Shown here: positions 56,001-64,000 of the stretch, piece by piece
Layout of the letters: each line of letters starts with the position of its first letter
Position numbering within the stretch: position 1 is the first letter of the stretch
DNA from: Ochromonas danica
Taxonomy: Eukaryota > Sar > Chrysophyceae > Chromulinales > Chromulinaceae
Direction: 5' to 3'
Assembly (NCBI GenBank): GCA_015146655.1
Contig: VKHL01000016.1
Location: forward strand, 233,050-297,049
Length of the DNA stretch: 64,000 bases
Made by a program: the position numbers and the translations under genes
The notes under the pieces: model-generated
Databases searched by the model: none
Seen by the model: the letters and a program-made list of their open reading frames with translations, nothing else
What the model was told of the DNA's origin: nothing

Positions 56001-57568
56001 AAATAGAACTCATCCACTTCCTCAATCCTTCTTCTCAGGATGTTTTGCTTGTTGATTTATTGGGCAATAATGCCTGTCATTATGCTGTTTTAGCATATAA
56101 ATCCACTTCAATAGATATTTTGCGCTTTTTTACCAAATTGGTTGTTGTTGAAGACGGTGTTGAGGGAATTACCGTTGATCTGCGTGGCTTGAAACTCAGA
56201 CCTCAGCTATCCCTGTTGCCAACCCCTCCTTCGCTTGACAGGGCAGTGTCGGGGGTAGTCGTGGAAGAATACAATGACGCGGAGCTTCAGTCCGTTGTGT
56301 TGCCTTCTGGTATTGGTGAAGAGTTACGCAGTGGTTGGCTGAGCAAGAAAGGAGAATCGAATATTTGGCGCAAACGATGGGTGAAACTTACTACGGAAGC
56401 TCTGATGTATTTCCGGAACAATCGTGATGCTGTTCCTCGGGATACTTTGTCGTTCGCGCATAAGAATGATATCCGCATTGAACGTGTCGTCAATAAGCCC
56501 ACCGCTATCGACATACATATAAATCACCAGTCTGCTCTGAAAAGGCGTGATCGTTTCTCATTAATGGCTGACAGTGAGCAAGAGATTCAAATTTGGATGA
56601 ACCTTATTAAGGCAGCTGCTGGAGTGGAGTCACAACCTTTGCGTTCACCAGGCAATGGTCCACCTATGTACCTTATCAATCTCAGTAAGCGAGACGCATT
56701 CTTTTCACGGGCAAATTTGGCGAGACAGAATATGCTACACATATTGTGTCAACAAGCTGTGGCTATGCGTGGTCAGAAGGATGCAATGACCGAAGACGAC
56801 TTGCTTTTCCTGACCTCGTGGCTCTTGAATAGTGGCTGTTCTTGCGAAGAATATAATGTGCAGGGTTTGACCCCGCTTCAGTTGGCAAGCCAGTTGGATT
56901 TAATTGAAGTTGCCGCTCTTTTCGCGAGTAATGGAGCGGATCCAGAATTGGCAACTTGTGGTGGGCTCGGAACTAGGAACTCCATCACTCTTTCTCCAAA
57001 TGTGCAGCATCAATTGCTTCTCAAGAGAGCTTTTGAAGATTTCGCCAGTGGGGTGCGCAAGGCTGAACGATTTCTACCTGCTCCCCCGAAACTTCGAGGC
57101 TTCCACTATTTATCTATTGAATGCTTCTCGTCATCTGTAGACAACGTCCAATATTTTGTGAATGCAGAAGCTCCTGGAAAAATATATATTAGAATATCCG
57201 CATTCAATAAAAGTGGATCGCTTTTGGAAAGTCCTCAGCAATCTTTAGTCCATATTGTTCGACAGCTATCGAGAGTAGGTCGCGAGGAACAACTTTGGCT
57301 CTGGCTGGATACATTCCACATGCATTTTCCTCTGGACGGTGTGGAAGATAATGCTTATCTTGTGGTTGACATTATCCAGCAGAGCCGTGGAGTGGAAAGC
57401 AAGTCACTAACCGTGCTGGCTTCCAACAAGATCTTGTTGGATAAGCAGCAGATCAAATCCGAAACATTGCGTCTCCCACTTCTATCCGCAACTGCTGAGT
57501 TGGGCAGTCAGCGCGCTGCACACTCAGTGCTGCTATTGGAGATGAATGTGATCAAAAGAGGCAAATAA
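53068..57568 (+). CDS. Unconventional myosin with ankyrin and PH domains
   Basis: Exons 53068-55346 and 55402-57568 give 1481 residues. N-terminal SH3-like region, then the motor (about 50-830): P-loop GESGAGKTESSK (161-172), switch I NDNSSRFGK, switch II DIFGFEILQQNSFEQLCINY, and actin loop PHYIKCIKPN. One or two IQ motifs with basic helices lie at about 840-885 (VRKFQALVRKIIYRRRF; AVQKLVRMFVQRKKY). Next come ankyrin-like repeats (about 910-1010), a PH domain (about 1070-1165, SGWLSKKGESNIWRKRWVKL...EIQIWMNLI), more ankyrin-like repeats (about 1200-1290) and a C-terminal beta-rich domain. It is single-headed by appearance, with no long coiled coil. The PH domain suggests phosphoinositide-directed membrane cargo. 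This layout resembles protist/oomycete myosins, not animal or plant classes. Confidence 0.9.
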
Positions 57569-57974
57569 TTCAAGAGCTTGGATTTTTGTGCGAAATTGTT
57601 GTTTACTGTCTTCAAGAAGTTTATGTTGAAGTGGTTTGATTTCGTACGGTTTTGTAAGAAACCTATCCACTCACTATCTCACATACCCTTGCTTGCCAAC
57701 AAGCTACACCACATCGTTGCATCTAGCTCTCCACCGTGAGTCTATCTGTGTGTGTGAAATACACTGTTCTGCATAATACAGCTATTGATGTGTTACTGTA
57801 GTGTGTCATAGCTGCTGTAGTCTACTGTAGCCTAAATTAGATGCAACAGAGTCCCACGCTCACTCTCCAGAAAGATTGTTTCTGAAACGCGTTTGTCAGT
57901 GCACAGCAGGCAACAAGCAGAAGGAGAATGATAAAACAACTCGGAGCTTATTCTTTTTAACAGCTCGACCCTCC
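57569..57974. other. Intergenic between myosin and Sec7 GEF
   Basis: About 405 bp with no supported gene. It contains short CTGTAG repeats around 57797-57835. It should hold the myosin 3' end and the GEF promoter. Confidence 0.5.
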
Positions 57975-60900
57975 ATGAACCCCATTATTCACCATCTCAT
58001 TCTAGATAGAGTGAGAGCCACGACAAATCTCTTGAGGAAATCGGAGATCTTTCGCAACCATGGCTCGGTAGGTTGCTTTCCTTCCATTCCTCCGCCTGCC
58101 TCTTTCACATTCTCTTCCCTTAGGAGGAAGCACGCATCCTGTCGCGGCTGAAGGAATTACAGTCAAAAATGCGCTCCTCCAATGGAGGTAAGTTTCCTTC
58201 TGTTCCAGTCTTGGAGACCGTCCACTCTGATGAAGTGCGATCAGATGGAGAGTTGCTCAGAGAAGCCTTGCGCGTCTACTCGGACATTCTGGGCGTTCCT
58301 TATCTTTCTGAGCCATATAAGTTGTCTGCCTTGGAATCGTTGCAAGTAATTATTGAGCGGTATGTTGTAGTGAAAGGCCAGGAAGAGGGAGAAGTCTTCG
58401 CTGCGCTGGTACAAGCAGTCATCAGGTAACAACATCTCCTGGCGTGATGATTCATTCCTGATAAAAGTGACTGTTCAAAATATTAGCTGCAAATTCATCC
58501 AGACGGAAGTGTTAGGAGACCAGCTGGTGCAGCTGCACCTTCTACAGACTCTGCGCTGCTTGCTTCGTCACTCATTCGATTGCCTGGACGGGCAGCTACT
58601 CTGGAAGATCGTGGTCTTCTGCCTATCAACTATGGAGATGCTGAGTGGAAATAGCGCGAAAAAATCTTTGATCAGGTATCATGTGGCTGAAGATGTCATT
58701 TGGAATGTTCTGGAGAAGTTGCTCCAATGCACCTCCTGCCACAGCGAAGGTGGTGCAGGAGACAGCTACCTCTTCTGCTTAAGGAAGCTTTTGTTCTACA
58801 TTTCTTCTGCCCTTGGTAAGAGCAACACTCGTTGGGAACAAATGGAGCAAGCTTCCACGACTGTGAAGGATATTCAGAAGCAAAACAGTTCCGACGGGTC
58901 AGGCAGGGTGACTCTGGTTGAACTGGATGGCAACTCAATGCACATTCTCTATTTATTGCGTTTATTACAACATGTTTTGATTGCAGTGGGGTCTTCATCT
59001 TATCTTTTTGCTTCCATCCACAGGTTCCTAATTTATTAGCCCTTTTTGTGATGGTCAGTTGATCATTTTGTTGTTGTTTGAGCAGGTGGGAAGAGTTTTC
59101 GGAAATTGGCCACTCCCTCTTCCGTCTTGGAAGTCGCTTCCGCAGTCTACCAACTGCGCTTTTCCAAAGCTTGTTGAGTGTGTTCGTGACTTTCTTTCAT
59201 TCATTGGGTTGGACACAGCGAGCTTCTATAGAGCAATTTGTCAAACAGGTTTTCCTGCAAACCCTTCGATCTTCGCTCCGCATCCTCTCGGCCATTGTGA
59301 GCATATCCATTTACTCTGTGGTGTGATTAATCCCATTTAAACCTATCTTGTTCAGGTTGGCAGAGACTATCCGCTTCAAGAACTGCTGATGACCGACTGG
59401 TGGCAGTCGGTAGAAGGGTCAGGAGACGTCCTCAGTGTTACAGCTGCTACAGTTATTCGCGACTACGATTTACATAACCTGGAGCTTGCTGTTGAAAGCC
59501 TGAGTGACTTGGTTGCGGATAATGTTTTTCTGCCCACATTGTTTGCTACATTCGATTGTGGAACATTTGCAATTGATCTGGTGCAGCCTTTTGTGCAGCT
59601 TTTGGCGAGATGCACGAGGTGAGTTGTTGCTAGGTGGTGATTATGTTATTAGTTACATGTTGTTACAGCTATTGTTTAAACCTTCTGTTTGGTGAATGTA
59701 GTGTCATCGTGACAGCTGGGCTTGAAAAACTTGGTCCTGCTAAGGAGCTTGCAGTCTTCCTTGTACAATGTTATAAGCAACTTCTGGGCAGTTTTTCTCG
59801 ACGAAAACTTCTGGAAGAGAAGTGGAGAGAGGAGCGTAACTCGGGTCTTACTAGCACAAGTCAGACCACGCAGCAGTCTGTCTTGGATGCGCATACTGCC
59901 ACGAAGATATTCTCTTCTGCGAGAAGATGTAAGCTATTTGTGGCCGAGGCTTCGGCAATGTTCAATGAGCGACCAAGGGATGCTTTTCTATTCTTACAGC
60001 AGCGTGGTATTCTTTCAAAGCCAGCTTCTCCGACTGCCGTAGCTCTCTTTCTTCGCAATTCGCCGCTGCTGTCAAAGCAGGTCGTAGGATCCTTTTTGGG
60101 AGAACTTGGGAAGTCTGGTGCATTACACGAATGGGAAGAAACTACCTTCCATGAAGCAGTGCTTCGGAGATATGTCGAAAGCTTTGAACTGGAGGATAAG
60201 AGCATTCTAGATTGTATGCGCATATTTCTCAGTGCTTTTAGATTACCAGGAGAAGCACAACAAATTGACAGGATTTTAATGGCCTTTTCCGAATACTGTC
60301 ATAGTAGTTGTCGAGAGGGCCGGAATGGTATATTGGAAAATGCTGAAGTGACATATCTATTGTCATTTTCTATTATCATGCTCAATACAGATCGTCACAA
60401 TCCCAATATTAAAGCCGAAAGAAAGATGACAATGGAACAGTTTATTCGAAACAATTTAAATTATGGCAAGGATGTCAATCAAACAAAAGCTCTTCCTAGA
60501 GAATTTCTTGAAGTCATTTACAATTCCATATCTGAAGAGCAGATTCGAACAGAGGGGGACGATCCTTGGGTGATGTTGACCAAAGAACAGTGGCAAGATA
60601 TTCAAATGCAGAATCGTGCAGGTGGTTTGTTGAGCGCTTCTCTTTTGTTCGTTTCAACCAATTATAGTCTCCATAATGCTGTTGTATTGGAAGATCCTGG
60701 TCTAATTATGAAATACCATGATCTGTTGGACTTGCTCGGTCATAACAAATCGGTCAAAGATGTACAAGACTACATCGCCGAGCAGCTCTTCGAGCGAAAA
60801 GAAGGACTTTCCGAGCTACTGGGCTGGGTAGTTGCAACGCCTGCTCTTCGCGGTTTGGTTTGGTTGTGGGATCAGGAACTTGTCCGATGTTGTGCAGATA

Positions 60901-63900
60901 TCATGATGCTACCGTGTCTTGCTGTGCATTTCTACAACTACCGTATTATACATAGTGTAATGAAAGCTGAAGAAGGTGCAGAGATAGACCTTTCCGATGG
61001 GGTAAAGATAAAAGGGTGGAAAGAGAGGACGGGGCGTTTGGTCGCATTGTCTGAAGAGTTTGCTATGGAAGTACTGAACTTGGCCACGAAGCACGGAATG
61101 AATTTCTTCGTGGAAGAGGTGGTGTTATTGCTTCAAGAGGTGCTAGGCTTACATCAGGTGGGGAACTTCATTTTTGTTGATATGCATGCCACTGTTTTAT
61201 AGTGATGTTTCTGTATTAGACGCAAACTATACAAAGCTTTATCTATTCTATTTGCACTGAAAACTATATGCCCAGAATACTGTCAGCAACAGCTTTTAGA
61301 GATGTCATTGCGAAAACAGCAGAACTAACACTTGAATGGAAGGTTTCTCCCAGTCAGTTTTCAGAGCAGGCAGCGTTCTCTTCCATCCAAAAAGCCTTGC
61401 TCTTTATGTTGGATGTGATCTCCTCTTATGGATCTCATATTCGTGCCTGGGAAGTCGTTCTCTATACCTTGGCTGTGCTGCGGGATCACATTCTTTTGCC
61501 TTCTGAGATGATTTTAGACTCGGAACATGATCTCCTCCCTCCCAATATTCGAATGGAGTTTGAGACGGAGTTGATGAAGTTAGATCGTGGGTTAGATGTA
61601 AATTCATCGGCCCAAAGCGACTATGATACTAAAAAGGAAGCTGCGTCACGCGGTTCTCTGCTCTCATTGCAGCTTTTGGGAGAAGCTTTGTTCGGAGCCA
61701 GTAGTCCCTCTATTGACAAAGAGTTGAATAACTCTGCGCACGATGATGATAAGGAAGTGTTAACTCTCCTTGTACATCGCTATCGCAAGCGATCTTCTCG
61801 ATGGGATGCTGGATATGATTACATCCCTTCTTCTTTACATTCTTCTTCTGTTAACACAATCCCAGGAAATAGTGAAGCTGCTGGTCTCGGTGATAGAGCT
61901 GGCAAGCCTAACAAACGTTTGGTATGGGACGAATCACTCAGGTACTGTATATCGTTACTTACGAGTGTGGGTGAATTTATGCTTTACTTACCAGAGCTCG
62001 TTTCATGTTTTTGCGCTTTTATGACAGACTTAGCGTTGCTAAATCTAGCATTTGCCAGTTGGTGAACGAGAGCAAGTTCCTGCCCGAACAGAGTTTGCAG
62101 TGTTTAATGGAAGCTATAGCTCAGGCGACGGAGCTCTATTGTTTGCCTGAGGGTCAGGTTGAGACACAGGCTGTCTTAGATTATGCTAATCTTCCTGCAA
62201 TGGAGTCATTGGTAACCGAGGGGGGATTTCATAAGGAGTCAGTCTTTTACTCCAACTTCGCGCTGTTGGTAAGAGAACAGATTTCTACTCAGGAAATCTG
62301 CTTGTCTATCTCGGCTTCAAGCATGTCCTGGTTGGAGATGGTTTTGGTGGACTTGGCCTTGCGTAACCGCGACCGCTTTCAAATATGTTGGTCCATTCTA
62401 CGACTCCATTATCTCCGAAGTTTGGGAAGCTCATCATTCAAGCTATCCTACGTTACTGAGAGGTAAGTGTTTGCTTTGACTCCATTAATGGAGTTGATTT
62501 CGATGGACTTACAAATGTTGGTTTTATCTGCAGACAATTGAGCGGAATGCTTAAGATTATCGCAAGAATGTTATCACGAGATCATTACGCTGCGACTATG
62601 ATAGAACTGCTCGGAAAGGTTCTTGCTCCACTAATCCGACCCCTGGAAGGAAGAAAATCAGGATTGGTGGCTGTAGGCCCAGGATCTTTTGCTTCGGATG
62701 AAGAACCTGTCGTAGGTTGTCCAATGACCTCCACGAAAGAAGGTCTCTCCCTTCTTATTAATCAGGTCTGTCAGCATGATATACTCTTTCCAATGTTTTT
62801 CCATGATTCTCTCTCCCTTCTTGTTGTACAACATTGGTAGGTGACGGTAGGTATGTGGCGCATCTTGACTCAAAATGTGGATCTGTTGCCTCTGCTATCT
62901 TTGGAGCAGTGGGAGACTATTTTCAGAGTGATTGCTTTCTGTTCTTCATCGGGGAGTTACGCTGCCTTCAAATCTTTTGAGGTAGTCTATTTCCTTTCTT
63001 TGCTTGATTTAGCGCCATTATTTCATCTTTGTTGATGATTCTTTGACTTGATTTTGTACTTTGCGACTCAGATTATGGCTTGGCTGCTCCATGAACCGCG
63101 CTTGATTGCCAATGTGCCTGTATTCTGTATAATTGCCGTGAAGCCTTTAGTGAAAAACAAAAACGCGCCAATTTTTGTGTCAAGTGGAGCAGTGCAGCTA
63201 TTGAGATACCTGCACTCTCGATTAGAGGTGAGCAATAGCTGTTTTCATCTTTCGCTTAGCTCATACAACTTGCATTCTCTTTCCTTCAAGGCACTTATTC
63301 AAGAAGCTCCAGAGAGCGTTAATGAGGAAGGTTATGACACTCTGGAGTCTGAGGAGGAAGCAGCCGTAATCTGGAAGGTATTCAATTGAAAACCGTTATT
63401 GTTTCTTTCTCCTCATGCTCGCTTGTTACTTTTCTGTTTCTACACAAGCAGAAGTGTTGGTTACCAATTTTGCAATCCCTTGCTGAAGGAGTGAGTGATG
63501 ATCGACAAGAAGTGCGATTGGCCTGCACTGAGGCGCTCTGTGATGCCATAAGTGATCGATATTGTGCAGTGGTTCCCACAGGCATCTTGATTGACGTTTT
63601 GGCCCATGTCCTTGTTCCAGTCATTCGCTTGCTAGGTGATATTTTGATCATTGATTGGCATAAGGAAGCGCTGTCGGCTTCTAATGCTCTTCCTTCATTG
63701 TTACCACTTCCATTTTCTGCCTCTTCTCCATCATCGTCTCTTGCAAGAGCTGATCGGAACGCACTCAATTTTTCGTCTGAAGCGGCAACCGACAGCAAAA
63801 ACTTGGTTGAGCGAGATATCAAAGATTGGGTGAATGTTGAGGTTTCTGATCGAGCTGAACGACCAAACACAATGGAAGTCTGCGTTGACAAGCTCTGTCA

Positions 63901-64000
63901 TATCTTCTCAGCTCATCTTCACAAGTTGGTCTCATATCCTTCATTCGACAAGCTTTGGCTTCAAGTACTACATCTCTTCGGCTACTTTATCGGCAGCTCA
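57975..64000 (+). CDS. Sec7-domain ARF guanine-nucleotide exchange factor, GBF1/GNOM type (3' end outside window)
   Basis: Exons: 57975-58067, 58124-58425, 58487-59023, 59086-59296, 59356-59618, 59702-61157, 61220-61941, 62028-62462, 62534-62765, 62841-62981, 63072-63227, 63291-63377 and 63452 onward, all in phase and open to the window edge (at least 1728 residues). N-terminal DCB/HUS helical region about 1-550, with GxxNxxD-type HUS motif replaced by ATFDCGTFAIDLV. The Sec7 domain (about 560-760) has the catalytic Glu of FRLPGEAQQ (about 653) and LLSFSIIMLNTDRHNPNI. HDS helical repeats follow. It would activate ARF at the early Golgi. Sequence after Sec7 and the order of blocks fit GBF1/GNOM better than BIG. 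A 21-nt GTAAGT...CAG stretch at 58191-58211 is read through. Confidence 0.9.

Overview
This window is nuclear DNA of a photosynthetic eukaryote, most likely an ochrophyte (a photosynthetic stramenopile) or another alga with a red-lineage secondary plastid. Several genes carry two-part leaders: a signal peptide followed by a transit-like stretch with a Phe at or near the junction (FtsH, DnaJ, plastid ribosomal L15, and a light-harvesting protein with an S-A-F-L-A-P leader). DHFR and thymidylate synthase are fused. Introns are GT-AG and mostly 45-90 nt. A TTAGGG-type repeat is present. SFI1-like, LRR and NIMA-kinase genes suggest centrioles or basal bodies at some life stage. The exact lineage cannot be fixed from this window.

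Layout. 1-5 kb: an unidentified protein cut by the window edge, a small two-exon protein, and an MLO-family membrane protein fused to EF-hands. 5-14.7 kb: succinyl-CoA ligase alpha, a type I DnaJ and an FtsH protease (both with plastid-type leaders), a NIMA-related kinase and ribosomal protein uS3. 14.7-16.2 kb: a decayed pogo/Tigger-like transposase. 16.2-20.9 kb: a large LRR plus SFI1-like protein. 20.9-24.5 kb: a gene-poor stretch with a mariner-like element, a dispersed inverted-repeat fragment and interstitial telomere-like repeats. 24.5-39.6 kb: sulfatase, ClpB, GRIP golgin, coactosin/ADF-like protein, glucosylceramidase with a C-terminal beta-trefoil, LHC antenna protein, TRM7-type RNA methyltransferase and plastid L15. 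39.6-42.6 kb: a repeat island with a large inverted duplication carrying a captured GT31 galactosyltransferase fragment and two small inverted-repeat elements. 42.6-64 kb: PITH-domain protein, EHD-like GTPase, DHFR-TS, ribosomal eS17, OLA1 GTPase, a USP deubiquitinase, a myosin with ankyrin and PH domains, and a GBF1/GNOM-type Sec7 ARF-GEF that runs off the right edge.

The gene set is mostly housekeeping: translation (uS3, eS17, plastid L15, TRM7, OLA1), organelle proteostasis (FtsH, ClpB, DnaJ), Golgi traffic (GRIP golgin, Sec7 GEF), endocytic membrane remodelling (EHD), cytoskeleton (myosin, ADF-H, LRR/SFI1, NEK) and lysosomal-type hydrolysis (sulfatase, glucosylceramidase). Genes are tightly packed and two divergent pairs have start codons only 51 and 67 bp apart. 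Exon joins below were worked out by hand from splice motifs and reading phase. They close to complete reading frames but are not backed by transcripts.
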